A model generated the notes under the pieces. The model was not told the DNA's origin. It saw only the letters and a list, made by a program, of their open reading frames with translations, and did not search any database. A DNA stretch of 61,621 nucleotides from Acidobacteriota bacterium (lineage in GTDB: Bacteria; Acidobacteriota; Terriglobia; Acidiferrales; UBA7541), in NCBI GenBank assembly GCA_021832085.1, contig JAKBLM010000021.1, forward strand, positions 1 to 61,621, in the 5' to 3' direction. Below, one piece after another: positions 7,733 through 15,023 of the stretch (the first letter of the stretch is position 1; every line of letters begins with the position of its first letter). A program made the translations under genes and the position numbers.

Positions 7733-8596
7733 ATGCGCAAGCCATTGACAGTCGTTCCATTCGCGCTGCTCGCGTTGCTGGCGTTGGCGGTTCCCCGCGC
7801 GGCGGCGCAATCGCGAGGCACATGGGCCATCCATCCGGCGGAAAACGGCAGCACATTGCGGCTGCGACTCGAAACGTCGAACGCCGAGCACGGCAGCTTC
7901 GATATTTCGCGCCCTTTGAAGCTGGCGGAGCTGCGCGGCCTCACGGCGGCGCAAATGGCCGCCCCTTCGGGCGCGACGGTTCATTTCCAGATCCTCCGCG
8001 AAGCCGGCACATTCACCTGCGACGGCTATTTCCGGCAGCGAAGGGGCGGCGGCACGTTCACGTTTCGAGCGAACCCGCGGTTTGGTCCGGCGCTGCGGGC
8101 GCTGGGCATCAGCGGCGTGGACCGGAACAAGGTGAGGGCGATGGCGTTTCTCGATGTGACCACGGGCTGGACGCGACAGCTAAAAGCGGCGGGAGTAAAT
8201 GTCCATACGGCCGACCAGCTCGTCAAGATGGGCATTTTCCGCGTGACGCCCGAGTATGTGCGCAGCCTGCGGTCGCTTGGCTACGCGGTCACCCAGCCGG
8301 GCGAACTCGTCAAGCTCCGCATCTTCCACGTGACGGCCGACTCGATTCGCCAGCTGCGGCAGGCCGGCTACCATCCCAACGCCGACCAGCTCGTGAAAAT
8401 GAGCATTTTCAAGGTTACGCCGGAGTTCATCAGCCAGGTGAAGCAACTAGGGTACGCCCACCCCTCGATCGACGAGCTGGTGAAGATGCGCATCTTCCAC
8501 GTAACGCCCGACTACATCCGCACGATGCGTTCGCGCGGACTCAAGAACCTCACCATCGCCAAGCTGGTGCGCATGCGGATCGCCGGGATTAACTGA
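7733..8596 (+). CDS. Secreted protein with five repeats of the same type as the upstream M56 protease
   Basis: 287 residues. A clear signal peptide (MRKPLTVVPFALLALLALAV, cleavage near AAAQ-S) implies export. Residues about 27-130 are a beta-rich domain (GTWAIHP..., SFDISRP, ATVHFQIL, GTFTCDGYF, GTFTFRANP) of a kind I do not recognise. Residues 142-285 are five repeats (VTPEYVRSLRSLGY type) matching the C-terminal sensor-position domain of the M56 protein. The gene starts 64 bp after the protease gene in the same direction with a GGGAGGGG ribosome-binding site, so it is likely part of the blaI operon. A role as extracytoplasmic partner, ligand-binding or competitor protein of the protease is plausible but unproven. 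Confidence 0.8.
   Translation: MRKPLTVVPFALLALLALAVPRAAAQSRGTWAIHPAENGSTLRLRLETSNAEHGSFDISRPLKLAELRGLTAAQMAAPSGATVHFQILREAGTFTCDGYFRQRRGGGTFTFRANPRFGPALRALGISGVDRNKVRAMAFLDVTTGWTRQLKAAGVNVHTADQLVKMGIFRVTPEYVRSLRSLGYAVTQPGELVKLRIFHVTADSIRQLRQAGYHPNADQLVKMSIFKVTPEFISQVKQLGYAHPSIDELVKMRIFHVTPDYIRTMRSRGLKNLTIAKLVRMRIAGIN
8156..8587 (+). repeat. Five tandem ~29-codon repeats in the secreted partner gene
   Basis: Units start at V142 (VTTGWTRQLKAAG), then VTPEYVRSLRSLGY, VTADSIRQLRQAGY, VTPEFISQVKQLGY and VTPDYIRTMRSRGL. Each ends in a [LI]VK[ML]xIF or VRMRI segment. They share the VTP...R...G[FY] frame with the M56 repeats but have their own ending (DQLVKMGIF), so the two sets diverged after duplication. 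Confidence 0.8.
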
Positions 8597-8647
8597 CTGC
8601 GATCTCCTCGCCATCACCATTTCACCCGCATCGGCGGCAATGCTGAA

Positions 8648-8671
8648 GGCCGGCGCCGGCTTTCGCCGGCC
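8648..8671. repeat. REP-like GC hairpin between the repeat-protein gene and mazG
   Basis: GGCCGGCG (8648-8655) pairs with CGCCGGCC (8664-8671) around an 8-nt loop. An alternative pairing is GCCGGC-TTTC-GCCGGC. No T-run follows, so it may be a REP-like palindrome rather than a strong intrinsic terminator. Confidence 0.5.
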
Positions 8672-8729
8672 AGCTTGCGCCGTCGTTGGGCCATGCCGTA
8701 GAGTAGTTTTCGCGTTTCTTTCACCGCTT

Positions 8730-9608
8730 ATGCCCAAACGAAAGACGACTCGGTCTCCATCTGCGCGCGCCGGGCGGCGCTTCGAGAGGCTGGTCGAAGT
8801 GCAGGCGAGGCTGCGCGCGCCGGGCGGCTGCCCGTGGGACCGGGAACAGACGCACGATTCGCTGCGGCCGTACCTGCTCGAGGAAGTTTACGAAGTGCTC
8901 GAAGCGCTCGATTCGGGCGAGGACCGGAAGCTGGTGCCCGAGCTTGGCGATCTACTGCTGCAGGTGGTTTTCCATGCGCAGTTGGCCAAGGAAGAGGGCC
9001 GGTTCGACATTGGCGACGTCGTCGAGGCAATTCGCGAAAAGCTGATTCGGCGCCATCCGCACGTTTTTGGGACCGCGCGCGCCCGCAATTCGGCCGAGGT
9101 GCTCAAGCGCTGGGAGGAGATCAAGGCCGAGGAGCACCGCGCGGAAGGCGAGCCGGGAAACCGTTCGCTGCTCGAAGGCGTGCCGAAAAATCTGCCGGCG
9201 CTGAGCGAAGCGTTTCAGCTGACCCGGCGCGCCTCGAATGTCGGCTTCGATTGGGAGAATCTGGAAGGCGTGCTCGCGAAGCTGGAGGAAGAGGCGCGGG
9301 AATTGCGCCGCGCGGCGCGCGCGGCACGGCCGGCGCGCAACGGGCGCGGCAAGGCGCGAGCGGGGAACCGGAAAGAACACGCGCGGATGGAAGAAGAGGC
9401 GGGAGACCTGCTCTTCGTCGGAGCCAATATCGCGCGTTTCCTGGGCCTCGATCCGGAGATCGCGCTCAAGAAAGCCAATCGCAAATTTCTCCATCGCTTC
9501 CAGTCGATGGAGCGGGAGGCCGGGAAGCGCGGCCAAAGGTTGGCGGAACTTTCAGCGGAGGAGCTGGAACGTCTGTGGAACCGGGCGAAGGCATCCAAAC
9601 GGAGCTGA
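8730..9608 (+). CDS. mazG: Nucleoside triphosphate pyrophosphohydrolase MazG
   Basis: 292 residues from ATG 8730; a longer frame begins at 8640 but the extra 30 residues are not MazG-like. The N-terminal MazG domain has LRAPGGCPWDREQTHDSL and the EExxE/ExxD metal-binding pattern (LLEEVYEVLEAL, then LGDLLLQVVFHA). A second MazG-like half (EEEARELRR ... MEEEAGDLLFVGANIARFL) follows, separated by a basic Arg/Ala-rich insert (about residues 205-230). The enzyme hydrolyses non-canonical or excess NTPs to NMP and PPi. Its end overlaps the probable start of the GNAT gene. Confidence 0.92.
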   Translation: MPKRKTTRSPSARAGRRFERLVEVQARLRAPGGCPWDREQTHDSLRPYLLEEVYEVLEALDSGEDRKLVPELGDLLLQVVFHAQLAKEEGRFDIGDVVEAIREKLIRRHPHVFGTARARNSAEVLKRWEEIKAEEHRAEGEPGNRSLLEGVPKNLPALSEAFQLTRRASNVGFDWENLEGVLAKLEEEARELRRAARAARPARNGRGKARAGNRKEHARMEEEAGDLLFVGANIARFLGLDPEIALKKANRKFLHRFQSMEREAGKRGQRLAELSAEELERLWNRAKASKRS

Positions 9609-10342
9609 AGATCCAATACCGGCACTGCCGCACCCATGAGGAGTTGCGCGCCTGCCAGGCCATCGAGCGTGCCGTGTGGAACGACCCGATCCTGGAAGTG
9701 CCCTTCACGCTCTATGTCGTCGTAGTGGAAACGGGCGGGCAGATGATCGGCGCATTCGAAGGCGGGCGGATGCTCGGATTTACCTTTGCCGTGGCCGGCC
9801 TGCGGGGCAAGGAGCCTTACATCCATTCCCACATGACCGCGGTGCTGGCCGAGGCGCGCAATCGCGGCATCGGGCGCGGGCTCAAGCTCTTCCAGCGCGA
9901 CGACGCGCTCGCGCGCGGCATCGACCGCGTCGAGTGGACCTTCGATCCGCTGGAAATCAAGAACGCCTATTTCAACCTGATGCGGCTGGGCGCGGTCGTT
10001 CGCCGGTTCCTGCCCAACTGCTACGGCATCACCGGCAGCCCGCTGCATGCCGGCCTGCCGACCGACCGGCTGGTGGCCGAATGGGACCTGCGCGGCGAAC
10101 GCACCGAGCGGTGCCTGCGCAACCAGGCGCCCGTCGATACCTTCAGCGCGCGCGCCGAGCGGATTGCGCTGCCGAAATCGATCGGCGAGTTGAAGCAAAA
10201 CGACCCGGCGGCGGCGCTGCAGATCCAGAGCCGGGTCCGCGAGGAGTTTCAGCAATGGTTGGACCGCGGCTACGCCGCGGTGGCCCTGGAAATCAACGGC
10301 GACACGGCCCAATACGTTCTCGAGCCGGGCGACGCCGCCTGA
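9575..10342 (+). CDS. GNAT-superfamily acyltransferase, COG3375-like (possible amino-acid N-succinyltransferase)
   Basis: 255 residues from GTG 9575, placed by a GCGGAGGAG ribosome-binding site 11-13 bp upstream; this overlaps the mazG end by 34 bp. The GNAT fold shows as RHCRTHEELRACQAIERAVW (start), a beta4/P-loop segment MTAVLAEARNRGIGRGLK (acyl-CoA binding), and the family-specific WTFDPLEIKNAYFNLMRLGA and NCYGITGSPLHAGLPTDRL. This COG3375-type acyltransferase is known to sit beside NSAR/OSBS enzymes and to succinylate D-amino acids in Geobacillus-type pathways. The next gene is an OSBS/NSAR-like enolase 36 bp away, which supports that role here. Substrate remains inferred. Confidence 0.82.
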   Translation: MEPGEGIQTELKIQYRHCRTHEELRACQAIERAVWNDPILEVPFTLYVVVVETGGQMIGAFEGGRMLGFTFAVAGLRGKEPYIHSHMTAVLAEARNRGIGRGLKLFQRDDALARGIDRVEWTFDPLEIKNAYFNLMRLGAVVRRFLPNCYGITGSPLHAGLPTDRLVAEWDLRGERTERCLRNQAPVDTFSARAERIALPKSIGELKQNDPAAALQIQSRVREEFQQWLDRGYAAVALEINGDTAQYVLEPGDAA

Positions 10343-10378
10343 TTCCCCGCAAGCGAATTCATTTCTCGGACGGTACCG

Positions 10379-11485
10379 ATGCGAATTGACCGAATGACCG
10401 TGCGCGAGATCCGCATGAGCCTGCTCGCGCCTTTTCAGACCAGTTTCGGGATCACCCGCGACCGGCGCATCCTGCTGGTGACGGTGGAATGCGACGGCGT
10501 CACCGGCTGGGGCGAAGTCACTGCCGGCGAAACCCCGGGCTACAGCCCGGAAACCACCGACACAGCGCGGCTCATCCTCGGCGATTTCCTCTGGCCGGCC
10601 GTGCGGCGCAGGGAATTCGCGGCGGCCGACGACCTCGCCGGGTTGCTGCACCACGTCCGCGGGCACAACATGGCCAAGGCCGCGCTCGAAACCGCCGTGT
10701 GGGACGCCGAGGCGAAGCAGAAAAACGTGCCGCTCTGGAAATTGCTCGACGGGACGCAGCGCGAGATCCCGTGCGGCGTATCGATCGGCATCCAGGAATC
10801 GCACGACAAACTGCTGGCGAAAATCGAACAGGAACTTGCCGCCGGCTACCAGCGCATCAAGATCAAAATCGCGCCGGGCCGGGATGTGTCCGCTTGCGAG
10901 GCCGTGCGCGCGCGATTTCCCGAGATCCGCCTGATGGTCGACGCCAATTCCGCCTATACGCTCGACGACCTGCCGCTGCTGCGCGAGCTGGACCGTTTCC
11001 GGCTCATGATGATGGAGCAGCCGCTCTTCTGGGACGACATCTACGCCCACGCGCTGCTGCAGCGCGAAATCGCGACGCCGATCTGCCTCGACGAATCGAT
11101 CCACGAGGCGCACCACGCGCGCGCCGCCATCGAACTGGGCGCCTGCCGCATCATCAACATGAAGCTGGGACGCGTCGGCGGCTACCGCTCGGCCCGGGCG
11201 ATTCACGGCATCGCGCAGGGAAGCGCGATCCCGCTTTGGTGCGGCGGCATGCTGGAATCGGGCATCGGCCGCGCCCACAATATCGCCATGTCGACGCTGC
11301 CAAATTTCAAGCTCCCCGGCGACGTCTCCGCCAGCAGCCGCTATTGGGCCGAGGACATCGTCGATCCACCAGTGGAAGTGACGCCGAGGGGGACGATCCT
11401 CGTGCCCGACGGGCCGGGCATCGGCTACACGCCGCAACTCGACCGCATCGAAAAGCTGACGGTGAGCCACACCGTTTTCGAGTAG
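10379..11485 (+). CDS. menC: o-Succinylbenzoate synthase / N-succinylamino acid racemase (enolase superfamily)
   Basis: 368 residues, the usual length. Catalytic elements of the muconate-lactonizing/OSBS subgroup are complete: KIKIAPG (Lys-x-Lys), metal ligands in LMVDANSAYT (Asp), MMEQPL (Glu) and CLDESIH (Asp), then the second acid/base Lys in NMKLGRVGG. The protein resembles the OSBS/NSAR branch (VRGHNMAKAALETAVWDAEAK). Reactions could be SHCHC dehydration to o-succinylbenzoate (menaquinone pathway) or racemisation of N-succinylamino acids. No other men genes are in the window and a COG3375-type acyltransferase is immediately upstream, so NSAR activity is favoured. Confidence 0.88.
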   Translation: MRIDRMTVREIRMSLLAPFQTSFGITRDRRILLVTVECDGVTGWGEVTAGETPGYSPETTDTARLILGDFLWPAVRRREFAAADDLAGLLHHVRGHNMAKAALETAVWDAEAKQKNVPLWKLLDGTQREIPCGVSIGIQESHDKLLAKIEQELAAGYQRIKIKIAPGRDVSACEAVRARFPEIRLMVDANSAYTLDDLPLLRELDRFRLMMMEQPLFWDDIYAHALLQREIATPICLDESIHEAHHARAAIELGACRIINMKLGRVGGYRSARAIHGIAQGSAIPLWCGGMLESGIGRAHNIAMSTLPNFKLPGDVSASSRYWAEDIVDPPVEVTPRGTILVPDGPGIGYTPQLDRIEKLTVSHTVFE

Positions 11486-11555
11486 CCGACATCCTGTAGG
11501 TCATGGCGCGCGTTTCTATTCCTCCCGTTTCCGACGGCAGCGGCCCGGCCTGCTC

Positions 11556-12521
11556 GTGCCGGCGCCGTTGCCTCCCATGGGCCGTCGCTTTCCTGAATCG
11601 AGTGTCATTGGTCCCGTGAAACAGCAGACGCGGCAATGGGTGGTCGGGCTGCTGGCGACCGCGTTGGTGCTCGCCTGGTCGTTCAATTACATCGCGGGCA
11701 GGGTGGCGGCGGAACACATGCCCGCACTCGCCGTCGCTTCGTTTCGCCTGGTATTGGCGGGATTGATTTTTGAAGGCTTGCTGCTCGCCAAGCACCGGAA
11801 GCCGCTCCGCATCGAGCGCGGGGATCTGGCGGCGTTTCTTCTGCTGGGGTTCACCGGAGTAGTGCTGAATCAGGGTGGATTCACGTTGTCGCTGGGCTAT
11901 ACGAACGTCCCGCATGTCGCGCTGATCGCCGCTTGTGGGCCGGTGATGGTTCTGCTGATGGCCTGGATCAGCGGGCTCGAGAAGCTCACGCTCGCCAAGG
12001 TGGGCGGGATGGCCATCGCTTTCGGCGGTGTCGTTGCGCTGACCGCGCACGAGCATATGACCGGGCAATCCGGGGCTTTTGCGGGCGATTTGCTCGAGCT
12101 CATCTCCACCGTCGGCTTCTCGCTGTTCACCGTCAGTTCCAAGCACGTGGCAAGCCGGTACGAACCGCTAACCGTGGCGGCCTACGCGGCCGTGATGGGC
12201 GCCTTGATCTCGCTGCCGGTCGCGGCGATCGAGGCCCATCGGCTGGCTTGGGGCAAGGTTTCCTGGGAAGGATGGGCGGGACTCGGGTACATGGCAGTCG
12301 TTTCATCGGTCCTCGGCTACCTCATCTTCTATCGTCTGATTGCCGCCCTGGCAGCATCGAAGGTCGCGACACTCAATTTCCTGCTCCCGGTCGGGGGGAC
12401 AGTTCTCGGCGTGGTGCTGTTGCATGAGCCGATCAGCCGCTACTTCATGCTGCCGGCTGCACTGATCTTCACCGGCGTCTGGCTGGCCGAGCGCGCCCGT
12501 CGCCAATCCGCTGCGGATTGA
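11556..12521 (+). CDS. EamA/DMT-family transporter
   Basis: Ten predicted TM segments arranged as two EamA repeats of five (first from about residue 30, second from about 170). Typical signatures are AWSFNYIAGRVAAE in TM1, ASFRLVLAGLIF in TM2 and YTNVPHVALIAACGPVMVLLMAW in TM3-4 (written here as YTNVPHVALIA / GPVMVLLMAW). The family exports amino acids, metabolites or drugs. Start is uncertain: ATG 11556, ATG 11577 and GTG 11616 are all in frame; the first TM begins after all three. It follows the racemase gene by 70 bp, so a metabolite-export link is possible. Confidence 0.85.
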   Translation: MPAPLPPMGRRFPESSVIGPVKQQTRQWVVGLLATALVLAWSFNYIAGRVAAEHMPALAVASFRLVLAGLIFEGLLLAKHRKPLRIERGDLAAFLLLGFTGVVLNQGGFTLSLGYTNVPHVALIAACGPVMVLLMAWISGLEKLTLAKVGGMAIAFGGVVALTAHEHMTGQSGAFAGDLLELISTVGFSLFTVSSKHVASRYEPLTVAAYAAVMGALISLPVAAIEAHRLAWGKVSWEGWAGLGYMAVVSSVLGYLIFYRLIAALAASKVATLNFLLPVGGTVLGVVLLHEPISRYFMLPAALIFTGVWLAERARRQSAAD

Positions 12522-12768
12522 GTCCTGGACGAGGGTGGTGTCCCTTACGGGTTGTTTCGTCGAGATACAGCTGGGGCACAACTCCCGATGCCCTGTCCGG
12601 CCGCTTCTGCGGTCCGTCTCGGTCCCAGCCTCGCCACCTTGGGCGAAACAGCTCTTGCTCACCCGCGATGCAGTCTGATTAAAAAATTTATTTCCTTTTC
12701 GAAAACAAAAGAAGGATTTCAGGTTGAAATGTTGCCCAGACAACTCTTAGGCTGAGAACTTATCTGCC

Positions 12769-13416
12769 ATGCGTGCGATTTTGGCACTCTTCGCTGCCGC
12801 AATCTTGTTCACGGTTCCCGTGCGCCTGCGCGCCGGGGATCAATCCCTGCTCATGGCGACGGCATCCTCGCAAGCGATTCAGAACGAGAAGGCGAACGAG
12901 TTTGGCCTGTCCAGAATGCGGAATCGCGCCATGATTCAGCGATTCTATCGAGCCGGCCTGCTGGACCCTGTGCCGGTGCGCACGCGTTTCTATTACCTGT
13001 ACGACATCGCCCCCAGTTACCGCTTTCTGCGGCCCTGGGCCAAGCTTTTCCTCGATCGGTTGAGCCGGGAGTATTACGAGCGCTTCGGGCAGCCGCTTCG
13101 CGTGACGAGCCTGGTGAGGACGGTGGGCTCGCAGTTGCGGCTTTCCCGGTGGGACCCGAACACGGCTCAGGCGACTGGACCCGATCGTTCCGCCCACCTG
13201 ACCGGCGCCGCACTCGATATTTCCAAACGGTTCATGTCATGGCAGGGCCAGCAGTGGATGCGGCAGGTGCTGTTCCAATTGAAACGGGCCGGCTATCTGT
13301 ACGCAATCGAGGAATTCGAAGAGCCCTGTTTTCACGTCATGGTCTATCCCACCTACCGCCAGTATGTGGCTCGGATCACCACCGGCCACGCCAGAGCGGG
13401 CACCGACACCGACTGA
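12769..13416 (+). CDS. Secreted DUF5715/M15-like protein (possible peptidoglycan carboxypeptidase)
   Basis: 215 residues with a signal peptide (MRAILALFAAAILFTVPVRL). The C-terminal half has the zinc-site arrangement of VanY/M15 D,D-carboxypeptidases: H143-x6-D150 in SAHLTGAALDIS, followed by acidic residues (near E182) and H189 in CFHVMVYP. Residues around 105-120 (PLRVTSLVRTVG) match the strand preceding the zinc site. This fits the DUF5715 group. Probable periplasmic action on cell-wall peptides; activity is inferred from motifs only. An AT-rich stretch (12674-12722) lies upstream and may hold its promoter. Confidence 0.75.
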   Translation: MRAILALFAAAILFTVPVRLRAGDQSLLMATASSQAIQNEKANEFGLSRMRNRAMIQRFYRAGLLDPVPVRTRFYYLYDIAPSYRFLRPWAKLFLDRLSREYYERFGQPLRVTSLVRTVGSQLRLSRWDPNTAQATGPDRSAHLTGAALDISKRFMSWQGQQWMRQVLFQLKRAGYLYAIEEFEEPCFHVMVYPTYRQYVARITTGHARAGTDTD

Positions 13417-13487
13417 TCGGCCGCTCCGGCGCGCTGCGCTCCCGAGTCTTGATTCGGCAGGGCCGGTCGTGCTAGGTTCGCGGCGCG

Positions 13488-14591
13488 ATGACAACCATTT
13501 CCGAAACACAATCCAACTCTGCCAAACACATTGCCGTGATTCCCGGCGACGGCGCCGGCGTCGACGTCACCGCCGAAGCGGTGAAGGTGCTCAAGGCCGC
13601 CGCGGCGGCTTCCGGGCTCACGATCGAACTCGAACAATTCGATTGGTCGGCCGACCGCTATTTACGCGACGGCACCACGCTGCCGGCCGGCGCCGCCAGG
13701 ATGCTCGTCGAGCGATTCGACGCGATCCTGTTCGGCGCGCTCGGCGACCCGCGCGTTCGCGACAATCGCCACGCCGCAGAGATCCTGCTCGGCCTGCGCT
13801 TCCAGCTCGACCTCTACGTGAATGCCCGGCCGTGCCAACTTCTCGACGCGCGGCTCACGCCGCTGCGCAACCGGAGCGAGCGCGATCTGGATTTCGTGAT
13901 TTTCCGCGAGAACACCGAGGGCCTTTACGTCAATATCGGCGGCGTCTTCAAGCGCGACACGCCAGACGAAGTCGCCGTCCAGGAGCAGATCAATACGCGC
14001 AAGGGCGTCGAGCGGATTCTGCGTCATGGGTTCGAATACGCCCGTCGCCACAAGCGCTCACGGCTCTGCATGAGCGACAAGGCAAACGCGCTGCCTCACG
14101 GCCACGGGCTCTGGCAGCGCGTCTTCGCCGAGCTCCGGCCCCAATTCCCCGAAATCGAAGCCAGCCACCTCTATGTCGACGCGCTCGCCGCGGAAATGGT
14201 TCGCGACCCCTCCCAGTTCCAGGTGATCGTCGCTCCCAACCTGCTGGGCGATATCCTGAGCGACCTCGGCGCCCAACTCGTTGGCGGCATGGGCGTGGCG
14301 CCTTCCGGCAATATCCATCCCGGCCGGATCGGCCTGTTCGAGCCGGTGCACGGCTCGGCGCCGAAAATCGCCGGAAAGAATCTCGCGAACCCGATCGGCT
14401 CGGTGCTCTCGGCCGCGATGATGCTCGATGAGATCGGCAAGCCGGCCGAAGCGGCGGCGATTCGCGAGGCCGTGCGCGTCTCGGTCCGGGAAGGGAAGAC
14501 CACGACGGACCTGGGCGGATCGATGGGCACGCGCGAGGTCGGCGACTGGCTCGCCGACTACGTCACCGGGCACGCGGTGACAAGGACATAG
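13488..14591 (+). CDS. leuB: Isocitrate/isopropylmalate dehydrogenase-family protein, probably 3-isopropylmalate dehydrogenase
   Basis: 367 residues of the NAD(P)-dependent beta-decarboxylating dehydrogenase family. Features include HIAVIPGDGAGVDVT at the N-terminus, a substrate loop AEILLGLRFQLDLYVNARP containing the E-x-x-L-L-x-L-R pattern of isopropylmalate dehydrogenases, FRENTEGLYVNIGG, catalytic Lys in SDKANAL, metal-binding Asp in YVDALAAE and NLLGDILSDLGA, and the HGSAPKIAGKNLANP nucleotide-binding loop. If it is LeuB it oxidises 3-isopropylmalate in leucine synthesis. No leuA/C/D genes are nearby, so a homoisocitrate- or tartrate-dehydrogenase-like role cannot be excluded. Confidence 0.8.
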   Translation: MTTISETQSNSAKHIAVIPGDGAGVDVTAEAVKVLKAAAAASGLTIELEQFDWSADRYLRDGTTLPAGAARMLVERFDAILFGALGDPRVRDNRHAAEILLGLRFQLDLYVNARPCQLLDARLTPLRNRSERDLDFVIFRENTEGLYVNIGGVFKRDTPDEVAVQEQINTRKGVERILRHGFEYARRHKRSRLCMSDKANALPHGHGLWQRVFAELRPQFPEIEASHLYVDALAAEMVRDPSQFQVIVAPNLLGDILSDLGAQLVGGMGVAPSGNIHPGRIGLFEPVHGSAPKIAGKNLANPIGSVLSAAMMLDEIGKPAEAAAIREAVRVSVREGKTTTDLGGSMGTREVGDWLADYVTGHAVTRT

Positions 14592-15023
14592 CAGACCTTC
14601 CGGCGTCAGAACCATCCGTTTCGGTCGAGGTGCTGGGTCGGTGAACGTGGCGATCCCGGGGACAAGAGGCGAGCTTGTGATCGTCAATTCACATTGCGAA
14701 GAGACGAGGGACCTTCCCGGCAACCTTAAGTCTAAGTCTCTGATGAACTTTGCAAACCCAAGATGCCCGGTTTGAACCCTCGACCTCCCGAACCACGCTC
14801 CAGTAACGTCCCTAATCCGCGCCCCGTGTGCCTGGTTAGCGCGCGCAAGCTCGGCAACCAGCCGCCGCCTGCGGGAGGATCGCGGCGTGTAAGGCGCAAG
14901 TGACCTCCGGCGGGAGCGTCACCGTCCGAATGACGCGCACGACTCCGCTCGACGCCTCGGGAACTTTCCAGGGGGCGACACACGATGAAATCCGCCGAGG
15001 GTGACACCCGGAAGCGGTTTGGT
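14592..15023. other. Intergenic region with a degenerate tRNA-like stretch; no gene seen
   Basis: 432 bp between the convergent leuB-like and otsA-like genes. Apart from the tRNA-Pro-like stretch at 14765-14826, no open frame with gene-like features, no strong hairpin-plus-T-run and no known riboswitch was recognised. Confidence 0.6.
14765..14826 (-). pseudogene. Degenerate tRNA-Pro(CGG)-like remnant (left copy)
   Basis: Read on the minus strand, the stretch contains GGTTCGGGA (tRNA-Pro anticodon loop with CGG) followed by AGGTCGAGGGTTCAAACC, which resembles a variable loop and T-arm. The 3' half of the anticodon stem is missing and the T-stem and acceptor do not pair. It begins CGGGGCGCGG like a tRNA-Pro 5' end. 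It cannot be a functional tRNA; chance similarity is possible. Confidence 0.3.

Noticed and set aside
9215..11470. 751-codon minus-strand open frame opposite the mazG end, GNAT and menC genes
   Set aside because: Shadow of high-GC genes; composition rich in His, Arg and Gly without any domain, while the plus strand has complete enzyme motifs.
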